A DNA stretch of 64,000 nucleotides from JAATFS01 sp037145635 (GCA_037145635.1 JBBCXB010000001.1:682001-746000), one strand, 5' to 3'. Shown: positions 53,353-63,700, counted from the stretch's first letter. Notes: generated from the letters alone by a model not told the origin. A program made the numbers and translations.

Positions 53353-54714
53353 ATGAGCGCGGCTCACGACTACGACGTGCTGGTGCTCGGGGGCGGCTCG
53401 GGCGGCCTGGCGGCGGCGTTCCGGGCCGCGCAGCACGGTGCGCGGGTGGCGCTGCTGGAACCGGGCGAACTCGGCGGCACCTGCGTCAACATCGGCTGCG
53501 TGCCGAAGAAGGCGATGTGGCTGGCGGCCGACCTGGCCGGCAAGTTCGGCCTGGCCGCGGCGCTGGGCTTCGACGTGCCGCCCACGCCGGCGCTGGCCTG
53601 GCAGGAACTCGTCACCCATCGCCAGGGCTACATCGCCAACATCCACGCCAGCTACCGCAAGCGGCTGAACGAGGACGGCGTGGTGGTGGTGCCCCGCCGC
53701 GGCACGCTGCGCGACCGCCACACCGTGGTCTGCGACGATGGCGTGGCGATGACGGCGGCGCAGATCGTCCTCGCCACCGGCGCCTATCCGCTGCGCCCGC
53801 AGATCCCCGGCGCCGAGCACGGCAGCGTCTCCGACGACTTCTTCAACCTGTGCCACGCGCCGGCGCGGGTCGCGGTGATCGGCGGCGGCTACATCGCGGT
53901 GGAGCTGGCCGGATTGCTGCAGGCGCTGGGCAGCCGTGTCGAGATGTTCGTGCAGGGCCCGCGACTGCTGGAGCGGTTCGACGCCGAACTGACCGTGCAA
54001 CTGGCCAGGAACCTGCATCACCTGGGCGTGCATCAGCATTTCGACTACCGCAGCAACGGGCTCGTGCGCGGCGACGACGGGCGCCTGCGCGTGCAGGGCA
54101 CCGCGCTGCACGACAGCGAACCCTTCGACCAGGTGTTCTTCGCGATCGGCCGGCGTGGCAACACCGCCGGGCTCGGTCTCGAGCCGGTCGGGGTCGAGGT
54201 CGGCGACAAGGGCGAGGTCGTGGTGGATGCCTACCAGACCACAACGGTGGACAACATCCATGCCATCGGCGACGTGGCCGGCAAGGTCGGCCTGACCCCG
54301 GTCGCGATCGCCGCCGCGCGCAAGCTGATGGATCGCCTGTTCGGCGGCCAGCCGGACGCGCGGCTGGACTACGACAACGTGCCGAGCGTGGTGTTCTCGC
54401 ACCCGCCGCTGGGCCAGGTCGGGCTGAGCGAGGAGGCGGCGCGCGCGCAGCACGGCGACGCCGTGCGCGTGTACCGCAGCAATTTCCGGCCGATGCTGCA
54501 CGCGCTCGCCGACTCGCCGCAGCGCAGCCTGTTCAAGCTGGTGTGCGTGGGCGAGGAGCAGCGCGTGGTCGGGGTGCACCTGCTGGGCGAGAGCGCGGAC
54601 GAGATGCTCCAGGGCTTTGCCGTGGCGGTGAAGCTGGGCGTGACCAAGCGCCAGCTCGAGGACACCGTGGCGCTGCATCCCACCTCCGCCGAGGAAGTGG
54701 TGCTGATGCGCTGA
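53353..54714 (+). CDS. gor: Glutathione-disulfide reductase
   Basis: The product is 453 residues. The FAD motif DVLVLGGGSGG is at the N-terminus. The redox pair C44-C49 is in GGTCVNIGCVPKK, and the C-terminal catalytic His442 and Glu447 are in HPTSAEE. The NADPH Rossmann motif is GGGYIAVELAG. At the two Arg positions that bind the NADPH 2'-phosphate in E. coli, this protein reads FVQGPRLLERFD: Gln then Glu, with an Arg one residue later. Coenzyme preference may therefore differ. Cytosolic; maintains reduced glutathione. Confidence 0.92.
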   Translation: MSAAHDYDVLVLGGGSGGLAAAFRAAQHGARVALLEPGELGGTCVNIGCVPKKAMWLAADLAGKFGLAAALGFDVPPTPALAWQELVTHRQGYIANIHASYRKRLNEDGVVVVPRRGTLRDRHTVVCDDGVAMTAAQIVLATGAYPLRPQIPGAEHGSVSDDFFNLCHAPARVAVIGGGYIAVELAGLLQALGSRVEMFVQGPRLLERFDAELTVQLARNLHHLGVHQHFDYRSNGLVRGDDGRLRVQGTALHDSEPFDQVFFAIGRRGNTAGLGLEPVGVEVGDKGEVVVDAYQTTTVDNIHAIGDVAGKVGLTPVAIAAARKLMDRLFGGQPDARLDYDNVPSVVFSHPPLGQVGLSEEAARAQHGDAVRVYRSNFRPMLHALADSPQRSLFKLVCVGEEQRVVGVHLLGESADEMLQGFAVAVKLGVTKRQLEDTVALHPTSAEEVVLMR

Positions 54715-54838
54715 GTGGCGACGCCGGTCGGGCAGGCGGCCGCTGCCGGGCCACCGGTCCGGGCCGACGCGGCGTGGATGCTTGCGCGTCGGCCGCCGCA
54801 CAGGGTTTCATGGAGCCCCCGCCGACCGCCGACCGCGC

Positions 54839-55210
54839 ATGCCCGCCTCCGTTCCCTCCGCCCCGGCCGCCGGTCGCCTCGCGCCCGAGCAGACGCGGCA
54901 CCGCATCCTGCAGGCGATCCGGGCGATCCCGCAGGGACAGGTGGCCGGCTACGGCGAGGTCGCCGCGCGCGCCGGCCTGCCGGGTCGCGCGCGCCTGGTC
55001 GCGCGGCTGCTGGCCGGCAACGACGATCCCGCGCTGCCCTGGCACCGGGTGCTGCGGTCCGATGGCCGCATCGCGCTGCCCGAGGGTTCGCCGGGCTTCC
55101 GCGAGCAGAGCCGGCGCCTGCGCGCCGAAGGCGTGGCGGTGGAGCGGGGCAGGGTGAAGCGCAGCAAACCCGCCGACACCCTGGATGCGGCGTTGTGGGG
55201 GCCGCCGTAG
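54839..55210 (+). CDS. Alkyltransferase-like protein (ATL, MGMT family)
   Basis: The product is 123 residues. It has the DNA-binding helix region of MGMT (QVAGYGEVAARAGLPGRARL) and the active-site motif as PWHRVLRSDGRIALP, with Trp68 in place of the Cys of PCHR. This is the ATL type, which binds O6-alkylguanine and flags it for nucleotide excision repair but cannot transfer the alkyl group. The N-terminal MGMT domain is absent, as usual for ATLs. It lies between gor and a rhomboid gene. Confidence 0.9.
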   Translation: MPASVPSAPAAGRLAPEQTRHRILQAIRAIPQGQVAGYGEVAARAGLPGRARLVARLLAGNDDPALPWHRVLRSDGRIALPEGSPGFREQSRRLRAEGVAVERGRVKRSKPADTLDAALWGPP

Positions 55211-55252
55211 CGGCTGCCGCTATGATGTGGGGCAGTTCCCCAGGATGCCCCC

Positions 55253-55936
55253 ATGTTTCCCCGACTGCCGACCGTCACCAAGGCGCTGTTGATCGCCAAT
55301 GTGGTCCTGTTCGTGCTGCAGCAGCCGTTCCTGCTGGGCGACGACACGCTGGCTCCCCTGATGCTGTGGCCGGTGAGCGAGTACGGGTTCGATCCGTTCT
55401 CGCCGGGGCAGAGCTTCCAGATCTGGCAGCTGCTGACCTATGGCTTCCTGCATGGCAGCTTCTCCCACCTGTTCTTCAACATGCTGGCGCTCTACATGTT
55501 CGGTGCCGCGCTGGAGCAGACCTGGGGCGAGAAGCGCTTCTTGACCTATTACCTGGTTTGCGTGGCTGGTGCCGGCCTGTGCCAGGTGCTGGTGGGCTGG
55601 CTGGCCGGCAGCACGGCGCCGGTGCTCGGCGCCTCCGGCGGCGTGTTCGGCCTGCTGCTGGCCTACGGCATGCTGTTCCCGGAGCAGCGGGTGATGCTGC
55701 TGTTCCCGCCGATCCCGATGAAGGCGCGCACCTTCGTGATCGTGTTCGGCGCGATCGAGCTGCTGATGGGCTTCACTGGCTGGCAGCCGGGCGTGGCCCA
55801 CTTCGCGCACCTGGGCGGCATGCTGTTCGGCTGGCTGCTGATCCGCTACTGGCGCGGGCAGCCGCCGTTCGGGGGCCGCGGCGGCCGTGGAGGCGGCGGC
55901 AAGCGCAGGCCTTCGCATTTGCGCAGCGTGCGCTGA
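55253..55936 (+). CDS. Rhomboid family intramembrane serine protease
   Basis: The product is 227 residues with about six membrane helices. The catalytic pair is Ser128 in GASGGVFG and His186 in AHLGG. The helper motif HGSFSHLFFNML (H72, N76) matches the HxxxN of rhomboids. The C-terminal tail is Gly/Arg-rich (GGRGGRGGGGKRR). Substrates are unknown; the family cuts single-pass membrane proteins within the membrane. It starts 43 bp after the ATL gene, so the two may share a transcript. Confidence 0.92.
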   Translation: MFPRLPTVTKALLIANVVLFVLQQPFLLGDDTLAPLMLWPVSEYGFDPFSPGQSFQIWQLLTYGFLHGSFSHLFFNMLALYMFGAALEQTWGEKRFLTYYLVCVAGAGLCQVLVGWLAGSTAPVLGASGGVFGLLLAYGMLFPEQRVMLLFPPIPMKARTFVIVFGAIELLMGFTGWQPGVAHFAHLGGMLFGWLLIRYWRGQPPFGGRGGRGGGGKRRPSHLRSVR

Positions 55937-56036
55937 GGGAAGGCCGGGATTCGGGAATCGGGATTCGTAGAAGCCCAGGGCGGTCGGGGTCGCAGGCAGC
56001 AGCGCCATCTCCCGGCCCGGTCCGCCCGACGAAAGG

Positions 56037-56167
56037 CACTCCAGACGGGAGGGCTCCAGACGGGAGAGCTCCAGACGGGAGAGCTCCAGACGGGAGAGCT
56101 CCAGACGGGAGAGCTCCAGACGGGAGAGCTCCAGACGGGAGAGCTCCAGACGGGAGAGCTCCAGACG
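56037..56167. repeat. 15-bp tandem repeat array
   Basis: The unit AGCTCCAGACGGGAG is repeated about nine times, with CCAGACGGGA starting at 56041 and every 15 bp to 56146; the ninth, at 56161, is degenerate. The second unit has GG instead of AG before CTCC. It lies in the non-coding gap between convergent genes. Its length is a multiple of three, but neither strand has a gene here. Confidence 0.9.
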
Positions 56168-56197
56168 AAAAGAGCGCGGCCGGGGCCGCGCTCTTTT
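56168..56197. terminator. Bidirectional terminator
   Basis: A 14-bp perfect inverted repeat AAAAGAGCGCGGCC/GGCCGCGCTCTTTT separated by GG; both strands present a T-run after a GC-rich stem. It serves the rhomboid and M13 genes. Confidence 0.9.
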
Positions 56198-56255
56198 CTG
56201 TTTCTGACCCTCGGCCAGTCGGCCGGACGGTCGATCCGTCCAGCCCGTCAGTCGG

Positions 56256-58262
56256 TCAGCGCCACAGCTTGACCTGCTCGGCCTCGACGCGCTGCATCGG
56301 CTGGCCCGGCTTGCAGCTGAAGGCCGCGCCGAACTCCGGCAGGTTCGACAGCGGGCCATTGGCGCGCCACGGGCCCGGCGCCCGCACGTCGGCGGTGGCC
56401 CGCTGCACCGCCTCGTTCGGCGACAGCTGCTGCGCCCAGAGTCCGGCCCACGCGGTGAAGAACGCCTGCTGGCTGGCCTGCGACGCCGCCGGCTGCGCAG
56501 CGGCGAAGGCCTGCCAGGCCAGCTCGACACCAGCCAGGTCGGCCAGGTTCTCGTCGGCGGTCAACTGGCCGTTGACCCGGGTGTTGGGCAGGCCCGGGAA
56601 CGGGTAGGCCGCGTACTGCGCCGCGACCTTGCCGGTGAGCGTGGTCCAGCCGGTCTTCTCGGCCGGCGTCCACCAGCTGCGCAACTGGCCCTGGGCGTCC
56701 ACCAGCGCGCCCTTGGCATCGATGGCACGGGTGATCTCGTGCGCCACCAGCGCGCCGTAGGCGCCGTACTGCGCGCCCGGATCGGACCCGGTGGTGAAGA
56801 CCGGCGCCTGCAGCACCGCGGCGGTGACGATCAGGCGGTTCTGCGCGATGTCGTAGGCCAGTGCCGGCTGTTGCGGCAGCACGTCCCAGCGACGGTCGGC
56901 GTTGCCCTTGCCGATGCGCTTCATCTCCTCGCGATGACGCCAGGTCGAGGCGATCAGCATGTTGCCGCCGAAGCTGCCGCGGCCCATCGGCTGCACCGTG
57001 TAGTCGAGGTCGCGACGCGGTGCGCCGACCTCGATCTTCAGCGCCTGCAGCTTGGCCTTGGCCTCGGCGACCGCCTGCCCGTTGCCCCAGCCGGTGCGCT
57101 CCAGCGCGGCGATCTGCGCGCCGCGGATCTGGTCGGCGATGGCTTCCGCCTGGCGGCGGGTGTCGGCGCTCAGGTAGCGCGCCACGTACTCGCGGCCCAG
57201 CATCGGACCGGCGGCGACGTTGATCGCGTCCAGCACCTGCTGCCAGCGCGCCGGCGGCAGCGTCTCGCCGCGCAGCAGGCGGCCGCGGAACTGCGACTCG
57301 GCGTCGCGGAAGCTCTTGGACAGGTACGGCGCCATCGCGTCGCCGACGCGCCAGCGCAGGTAGGCCTTCCACTGGTCGGGCTTGAGGCTGGAGATCATGC
57401 CGTCGAGCTGGCGGAACATCTCCGGGTCGGCCAGCGACACCAGGTCGTCCTGCACGCCCTGGGCCTTGAGGAAGTCGCCCAGCTGCAGGTTCTTGTACTG
57501 CTTGGTCAGGTCCTTGGTGGCGATCGGCGCGTAGTTGTTGAAGGGATTGTTGATGCCCTCCACCGGCTTGGCGGCGCGGGCCAGCGCGGTCTCGATCTGG
57601 ATCACCGACTGCACGTCGGCATCGAGCCGCGCGGACGGGGTGCCGGTGAGGGTGAGGATCTGCTTGACGTAGCTGCGGTAGCGCGTCATCAGCGCGACGG
57701 TGTCGGCATCGGTGCGGGTGTAGAAGGCCGGATCCGGCAGGCCCATGCCGCCCTGCATGAAGTAGCCGATGTGGCGGTCCAGCGCCTTCAGGTCGACGTC
57801 CGGGCCGAAATTGAAGGCCACCGGGATGCCGACCTGGTGCAGCGCGGCGATCGAGGCCGGCACTTCCTTGGCCTTCTTGATGGCATCGATGCGCGCCAGC
57901 AGGGGCGCGATGGGATTGGAACCGTCCTTCTCCACCGCCGCCTCGTCCAGGCCGCTGGCCCAGAAGTCGCCCAGCAGCTTCTGCACGTTGCCCTGCGGTG
58001 CGTTCATCGCCGCGTCGAGCAGGTCGCGCTGCTGCTGCAGCGCGCGGTCGGAGAGCTGGCCGAGCGCGGTGACCGCGCCGGTCTGGGGCACCGGGTTGGC
58101 CTTCAGCCAGGCGGCATTGGTGTAGTCGTAGAAGTCGGTGCAGGCCGGGGGAACCGCCGGCGCCTTCGCTGCCTTCTTGCGCGCGGCATCGGCATCGGGA
58201 GCGGTAAGCAGCGCAGTCAGGCTGAAGCCAAGCGCGAGGGCAAGCGGGCGAAGAGTGGGCAT
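56256..58262 (-). CDS. M13 family peptidase paralogue with degenerate zinc site
   Basis: The product is 668 residues with a signal peptide (ALALGFSLTALLTAPDADA). The neprilysin-like layout is intact: CTDFYDYTNAAWLKANPVP, VEVGAP-type middle, the C-terminal ENLADLAG (E571) and SCKPGQPMQRVEAEQVKLW. The zinc motif, however, reads HEITR (508-512) instead of HExxH: the second histidine is Arg (CGT), and ID replaces YD after it. Without that ligand catalysis is doubtful, so the protein may be a pseudo-peptidase. The neighbouring paralogue has a full HEMTH. Confidence 0.9.
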   Translation of the reverse strand: MPTLRPLALALGFSLTALLTAPDADAARKKAAKAPAVPPACTDFYDYTNAAWLKANPVPQTGAVTALGQLSDRALQQQRDLLDAAMNAPQGNVQKLLGDFWASGLDEAAVEKDGSNPIAPLLARIDAIKKAKEVPASIAALHQVGIPVAFNFGPDVDLKALDRHIGYFMQGGMGLPDPAFYTRTDADTVALMTRYRSYVKQILTLTGTPSARLDADVQSVIQIETALARAAKPVEGINNPFNNYAPIATKDLTKQYKNLQLGDFLKAQGVQDDLVSLADPEMFRQLDGMISSLKPDQWKAYLRWRVGDAMAPYLSKSFRDAESQFRGRLLRGETLPPARWQQVLDAINVAAGPMLGREYVARYLSADTRRQAEAIADQIRGAQIAALERTGWGNGQAVAEAKAKLQALKIEVGAPRRDLDYTVQPMGRGSFGGNMLIASTWRHREEMKRIGKGNADRRWDVLPQQPALAYDIAQNRLIVTAAVLQAPVFTTGSDPGAQYGAYGALVAHEITRAIDAKGALVDAQGQLRSWWTPAEKTGWTTLTGKVAAQYAAYPFPGLPNTRVNGQLTADENLADLAGVELAWQAFAAAQPAASQASQQAFFTAWAGLWAQQLSPNEAVQRATADVRAPGPWRANGPLSNLPEFGAAFSCKPGQPMQRVEAEQVKLWR

Positions 58263-58352
58263 CGAAACGAATCCGGCCAGGGTTGAAGTCGGCGGAGTTT
58301 AGCAAGCCCTCAACAGGGCGGCAGCATGGATGTCATGCCACGGTCGTGAAAA

Positions 58353-58381
58353 GGAAAGGCCCGGACATGCCGGGCCTTTCC
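58353..58381 (-). terminator. Terminator of the canonical M13 gene
   Basis: A 12-bp perfect stem GGAAAGGCCCGG/CCGGGCCTTTCC with loop ACATG, about 24 bp after the stop codon; the minus-strand downstream reads TTTTC. Confidence 0.8.
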
Positions 58382-58404
58382 AGGGAGTGCCGAAGCGCGT
58401 CGGT

Positions 58405-60519
58405 TTACCAGATCACGACCTGCTGGTCGCCCTGGCGCACCATCGCATCGCCCGGCTTGCAGGAGAACGCGGCGGCGAAGGCCGGCATGTTCGACGGCGC
58501 ACCGATGGCACGGAAGTTGGCCGGCGCGTGCGGGTCGGTCTTCAGGCGCACCACCAGTTCCTCCGGGGTGAAGTTGCGGCGCCACACCGTGGCCCAGTTC
58601 AGGAAGAAGCGCCGGTCGCGGGTGATGCCGTCGGTCTTGGGATCGGGCTTGCCGGCGGTGGCGGTCTTCATCGCGTCGTAGGCGGTGTTCAGGCCGCCCA
58701 GGTCGGCGATGTTCTCGCCCAGCGTGAGGTCGCCCTTGACCTTGTCACCGGCGGCGGTGCGGTAGCCGTCGAACTGCGCCACCAGCTTGCCGGTGCGGCC
58801 CTTGAACGCGGCCAGATCCTGCTGCGTCCACCAGCCCGGATCGGGGATGAAGTTGCCGTCGGCCCCGAAGCGGCTGCCCTGGTCGTCGTAGCCGTGGGTC
58901 ATCTCGTGACCGATCACCGCGCCGATGCCGCCGTAGTTCGACTCCTCCGGCGCGTTGGGATCGAAGAACGGCGGCTGCAGGATCGCGGCCGGGAACACGA
59001 TCTCGTTCTGCAGCGGGTTGTAGTACGCGTTGACGGTCTGCGGGCTCATGCCCCACTCGGTCTTGTCCACCGGCTTGCCGATCTTGGACAGGTTCCACTT
59101 GTAGTTGAACTCCTGCGCGGCCAGCACGTTGCCCAGGTAGCTGTCACGGCCGGTGGACAGCCCGTTCCACTCGCGCCACTTCTCCGGGTAGCCGATCTTG
59201 GGCGTGAAGCTCTCCCACTTGGCGATCGCCTTGGCCTTGGTCTCCGGGCTCATCCAGTCCAGCTTCTCGATGCGCGCCTTCAGCGCGGTGCGCAGGTTGC
59301 CGACCAGGGTTTCCATCTTGGCCTTGGAATCGGCCGGGAACGCGACCTTGACGTACAGCTGGCCCAGCGCTTCGCCGGCCTGGCCGTTGACGGTGGCCAG
59401 CACCCGCTTCCAGCGCGGCTTGATCTCCTTCTGGCCGCGCAGGGTCTTGTTGTAGAAGGCGAAGTTCTCTTCGACGAACGCCTGGCTCAGGTACGGCGAG
59501 GCGCTGTCCACCGCGTGGAAGCGCAGGTAGGCGCGCCAGATCGCCGGGTCGGTGTCGCCGATCATCTTGCTCACTTCCTGGTGGAAGGCCGGGATCGCCA
59601 GCGAGAAGGTCTCAGGCGCCGCCAGGCCCTGCGACTTGAAGAACTCGCTCCACGACCAGTTCGGGGTCAGCTTGTCGGCGTCGGCCAGGGTGACCGGGTT
59701 GTACATCAGCGAGGCATCGCGCGAAAGCTGGGTGCTGGTCTTGGAGACCTTGGCCAGGCGCGTCTCGAACGCCACCACCTGCGCGGCCTGCGCCGTCGCG
59801 TCGGCGGCGGCCACGCCGGACAGCTCCAGCACCTTGGCGATGTGGGCCTGGTAGGCCTCCAGCTTGGGCTTGTTGTCGGCGCTGGTGTAGTACTCCGGGT
59901 CCGGCAGCCCGAGGCCGCCCTGGATGGCGTAGGCCATGTTCATGCTGGACTTCTTGAAGTCGGCCTCGGCGCCGAAGCCGAACAGCTCGTTCTGGCCCTT
60001 GGCGGCGCTGCTGCGCAGGTAGTCGACCAGCCGGGCGCGGTCGCCGATGGCATCGATCGCGGCCAGTTCCGGCTTCAGCGGGTCCAGGCCCTGGGCATTG
60101 ACCTTGTCCTCGTCCATGCCGGTGGACCACAGGTCGCCGACGATCTTCTCCACGCCCGAGGCGTGCTTGTCCGCGGCGGCCTGCTCGGCCAGCTGCCGCT
60201 GCGCGGCGCTGGAGCGCTCGTCCAGCATCTCGAACGCGCCCCAGCTGGTGCGGTCGCCCGGCACCGGGTTGGCGGCGAGGAACTTGGCGTTGGCGTACTG
60301 GTTGAGGTCGGCACAGGCATTGGCGGCCGGATCGAGGTCGCCCGGCTTGAACTGGTTGACCGGCGGCAGCTTGGACTCGTCCAGCGTCAGCGCCTTGGGC
60401 GCGGCGGACTCGGCCGGCGCCGCCGCGGGGGCGGGGGCGTCGTCGGGCTTCTTGCAGCCGCTCAGCGCGGCCGCGATGGCCAGGGACAGCGTCAGGAAAT
60501 GGGGTTTGCGAAGGATCAC
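58405..60519 (-). CDS. M13 family metallopeptidase (neprilysin-like), lipoprotein
   Basis: The product is 704 residues. The lipoprotein signal ends AAALSGC (Cys at 22). The zinc site is complete: HEMTH at 538-542 in VIGHEMTHGYDDQG, with the third ligand Glu602 in GENIADLGGLN. The family C-terminus SCKPGDAMVRQGDQQVVIW is present. M13 enzymes cut peptides of limited size outside the cytoplasm. The start is GTG 60517-60519. It lies upstream of the degenerate paralogue on the same strand, separated by a hairpin. Confidence 0.95.
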   Translation of the reverse strand: MILRKPHFLTLSLAIAAALSGCKKPDDAPAPAAAPAESAAPKALTLDESKLPPVNQFKPGDLDPAANACADLNQYANAKFLAANPVPGDRTSWGAFEMLDERSSAAQRQLAEQAAADKHASGVEKIVGDLWSTGMDEDKVNAQGLDPLKPELAAIDAIGDRARLVDYLRSSAAKGQNELFGFGAEADFKKSSMNMAYAIQGGLGLPDPEYYTSADNKPKLEAYQAHIAKVLELSGVAAADATAQAAQVVAFETRLAKVSKTSTQLSRDASLMYNPVTLADADKLTPNWSWSEFFKSQGLAAPETFSLAIPAFHQEVSKMIGDTDPAIWRAYLRFHAVDSASPYLSQAFVEENFAFYNKTLRGQKEIKPRWKRVLATVNGQAGEALGQLYVKVAFPADSKAKMETLVGNLRTALKARIEKLDWMSPETKAKAIAKWESFTPKIGYPEKWREWNGLSTGRDSYLGNVLAAQEFNYKWNLSKIGKPVDKTEWGMSPQTVNAYYNPLQNEIVFPAAILQPPFFDPNAPEESNYGGIGAVIGHEMTHGYDDQGSRFGADGNFIPDPGWWTQQDLAAFKGRTGKLVAQFDGYRTAAGDKVKGDLTLGENIADLGGLNTAYDAMKTATAGKPDPKTDGITRDRRFFLNWATVWRRNFTPEELVVRLKTDPHAPANFRAIGAPSNMPAFAAAFSCKPGDAMVRQGDQQVVIW

Positions 60520-60712
60520 GAAGGGCTCCAGGAACGGGCAGTCATAAGGAGGCCCCGTCGCCGAGGCCGTGGCGGCACTCTAACCGCACGCGCGGCAGCG
60601 GTCATGGGTGCCGAAGGTCATGGGGAGCGGGCTGCCGACCGGAGGCCCTGGCGCGGCGATGCCTGCCGCTCCGCCGCGCCACGGACAGCGGCCGGAAGGC
60701 CGGAACGGGAAC

Positions 60713-60732
60713 GGCCCGGACGAGCCGGGCCG
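60713..60732 (-). terminator. Terminator-like hairpin after the Oar-like receptor
   Basis: An 8-bp stem CGGCCCGG/CCGGGCCG with a 4-nt loop. A second imperfect stem (60750-60779, one mismatch) lies nearer the stop codon. Confidence 0.5.
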
Positions 60733-60788
60733 CGAAGGTGCCGAGTGCCGCCGCCGGGACCGTGAGCCGGCCCCGGCGGGTTGTGCGA

Positions 60789-63700
60789 TCAGAAGTCGTA
60801 GGACGCCGAGAGCCGGACGTACCGGGGCTGGTTGAAGGAATAGTTCTCGGTGCCGATGCCGTAGGTGTTGGAAACGGTATAGCGACCGTCCTCATACACG
60901 CTGTCGACGCGGGTCACGTTGCGGTTGTTGAGCACGTTGAACACCTGCAGTCCGAATGCCAGCTTGTGGTCGGCAAAGCCCGGACGATAGGTGACACCCA
61001 GATCGATGTTGGTGATCCAGGGCGTGCGGCCGGCGTCGCCCGGTCGCGATGGGGTGCCTGCGCAGTAGTGGTAGGCGGACTCGTAGCCGATCGGATCCTG
61101 CTCGCCCTCGGCAAAGTAGCCCAGGCACGACTTGGGCGTGCCCGACATCACTCGCAGGGTCGCCGACGCCAGCCACTCGGGATTGAACTGGTACGCCCCG
61201 AAGGCCTTCAGCTGGTGGCGGCGATCGTTGGCGAGGCTGCCGCCGGCGTAGTACATGAGTTCCGCGGCATCCCAGTCCTGGGTCTTGGAGACGTCGGCCT
61301 GACCGAGGTCGGACTTCACCTGGCCCTCGGTGTTGCCGTAGCTGTGCGACCAGGTGTAGTCGACGCGGCCATACCACTTCTCGTCGAATGGATGCTCCAG
61401 GAACAGGTCGACCGCCACGTAGTTGCGCTTGGCGCCATCGGTGAAACCCCAGTCCGCTTGCGACATCGTGACCTGGGTGCGGCCCGAGCCGTCGGTATTG
61501 GCCAGGTTGAAGGTGTTGGTGCCGCCCGGGTTGAAGATGACGCACCCCGGGATGTCCACCGTCGAGGAATCCACGCCCATGGCATCCAGCTTGTCGGCGA
61601 TCTTGCCGGTGTCGCAGACATCGTCGATGGCGGACTTGAGCTTGCGATAGGTGACCTTGGCGCCGGAGTTCCACTTCTCGCCGAGGGTCTTCTCGAAACC
61701 GACCAGGAATTCGTCCTGGTACTGCGACTTCAGGTCCGACGGAGCGAAGGAATTCGGGTCGGGGGTTGTGCCGTACTCGCCGTTGGACGAGACGGGTCCC
61801 GGACCCAGCGCACGCAGGCCGGTCGGCTCGCCATTGGCGTCGATACCGGTATACGCGAAATACTCGTCCGTATAGGTCGATGCCGAGGCGCCGCGGATGG
61901 CCACGCTGTTCGGCAGGGCCAGATAGTAGCGGCCGACATTGGCGAACAGCTTGAGCGACGAATCGCCGAAGACGTCCCAACTGGCGCCCAGCCGCGGAGC
62001 CCACTGGTCGCCACTGTCCACGTACGGCTGGTGGGCGCTGTTGTAGTTGGTGAACTTGTCGTTGCGGATGCCCAGCGTCAGCAGCCAGTTGTCGCTGACC
62101 TGCCAGCGGTCCTCCAGGTAGTAGGCCTTCTGCTCGACGGCCATGCTGGTGGTCGTGGTGAAGATGCGCTTCTGCGCGTAGTAGCCGTCGCCGCCGGCCG
62201 GGCCGACCCCCAGGGTCGGACGGATGTCGACGGTGGGATCGGACTGCTTGCCGTAGATCCACTGGTAGCCGGGGCCGGTGGTCTGCACGCCCTCGTCGTA
62301 GGCATTGAAGTACATGTTGTCCATGCCCAGGGTCAGGTCGTGGTCGCCCAGGCGGTACTCCAGCTCGACGCGCAGGCTTCGCGTCTTGCTGATCGGATCG
62401 GCGGCCTTGCTGCGGTTGGTCGCCTGATCGTTGGTGATCGGCGTTCCACCCGTGATCGAGGGATCTTGGTTGGTGACGCTGCCCAGGTAGGGCAGGTCGG
62501 AGATGTACGGGTTGAATTGCTGGTTGTGTTCGGTGCTGCGGCCCCAGGTCGCGTTCAAGGTCAGGTCATCGGTCAGGTAGCCGGTGTACTTGAAGATGTC
62601 GTAGGTGTCCTTGATCTTGTAGGTGTCGGGGTAGGTGCCGGTCCGCTCGCCGCTGCTGAGCGTGTCGTAGTCGAAGGCCGTGTAGTAGCCGGCGCGGCGA
62701 TCGGTGCTTTCTATCCGGGTGTACTCGAGGATGTTGCTGTCGTTGATGTTCCAGTCCAGCTTGCCGTAGAACTTCGGTGCGCTGTAGTCGTAGTGGTTGC
62801 GCGCCTGGACGCTGGCATCGCTGGCATTGGTCGACACGCCCTCGGTCTTGTCGGATTCGCCGGCCACGAAGAGGAACAGTTTGTCCTCGATCAGGGGGCC
62901 GCCGGCATAGGCGCTATAGACGGTGCGATTCTGGGTCGTGTCTTTGCCACTGCGATACAGCGTGCCGGGCTGATCGGCGTTCGTGTAGGAGAAACCGTCC
63001 GGCAAGGTCTTGTCGGGAAACCACACATCGCCCCGGGAACTGGCCAGCGCCTGCGGCTCCCAGACCACCTGCGCGCCGAAATGCCATTCGTTCGTGCCGC
63101 GTTTGCCGACCTGGCTGATCACGCCGCCGGTCGACCGCCCATAGCGGGCGCTGTAGCCGCCGGTATAGGTCTCCTGTTGATCGATCGCGCCGTACGGCAG
63201 GCTGACGCCGCCCAGGTTGCTGAGCGGGTTGCTGACGTTGAAGCCGTTGATGTAGTAGGCGTTCTCGGTGACGCCCGAACCGCCGAACGACACCACCGAG
63301 CGCGAGCCATTGTTGAAGGCGCCGCTTCCGGACACAGTACCCGGTGCCAGCAGGGCGATGGCTTCGGCACTGCGCCCCAGCGGCAAGGTGGCCAGCTGTT
63401 CGGACGTGACCACCGAACGCGAACTGGTGGAGCTGACGTCGATCTTGGGCACATTGGCGCCGCGTACGGTCACCGTGTCCAGCGTGGCGGTCGATCCCTG
63501 GCTTCCAGCGCCGGCAAACGACACCTCGGTGCCGGCACCGACACGCAGGGTCACATTCTCGCGCTCCTCGATCACCTCGTCGCCACGGCGCAGGCTGATG
63601 TCGTAGGTGCCGATGGGAAGCGATGCCAGCGAATAGCGGCCGTTGCCATCGACGGTGACCGTACGGGTGAAACCGGTATCGCTGCGGATGACGATCGAAA

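Larger units (their letters stand above)
55937..56255. other. Intergenic region of repeats between convergent genes
   Basis: The 319-bp region between the rhomboid and M13 genes contains heptad repeats GGGATTCGGGAATCGGGATTC (55944-55964), a 15-bp tandem array (56037-56167) and a strong hairpin (56168-56197). No gene is supported in it. Confidence 0.75.

Noticed and set aside
56037..56167. CRISPR array
   Set aside because: The units are directly contiguous 15-mers with no spacers, and no cas genes are near.
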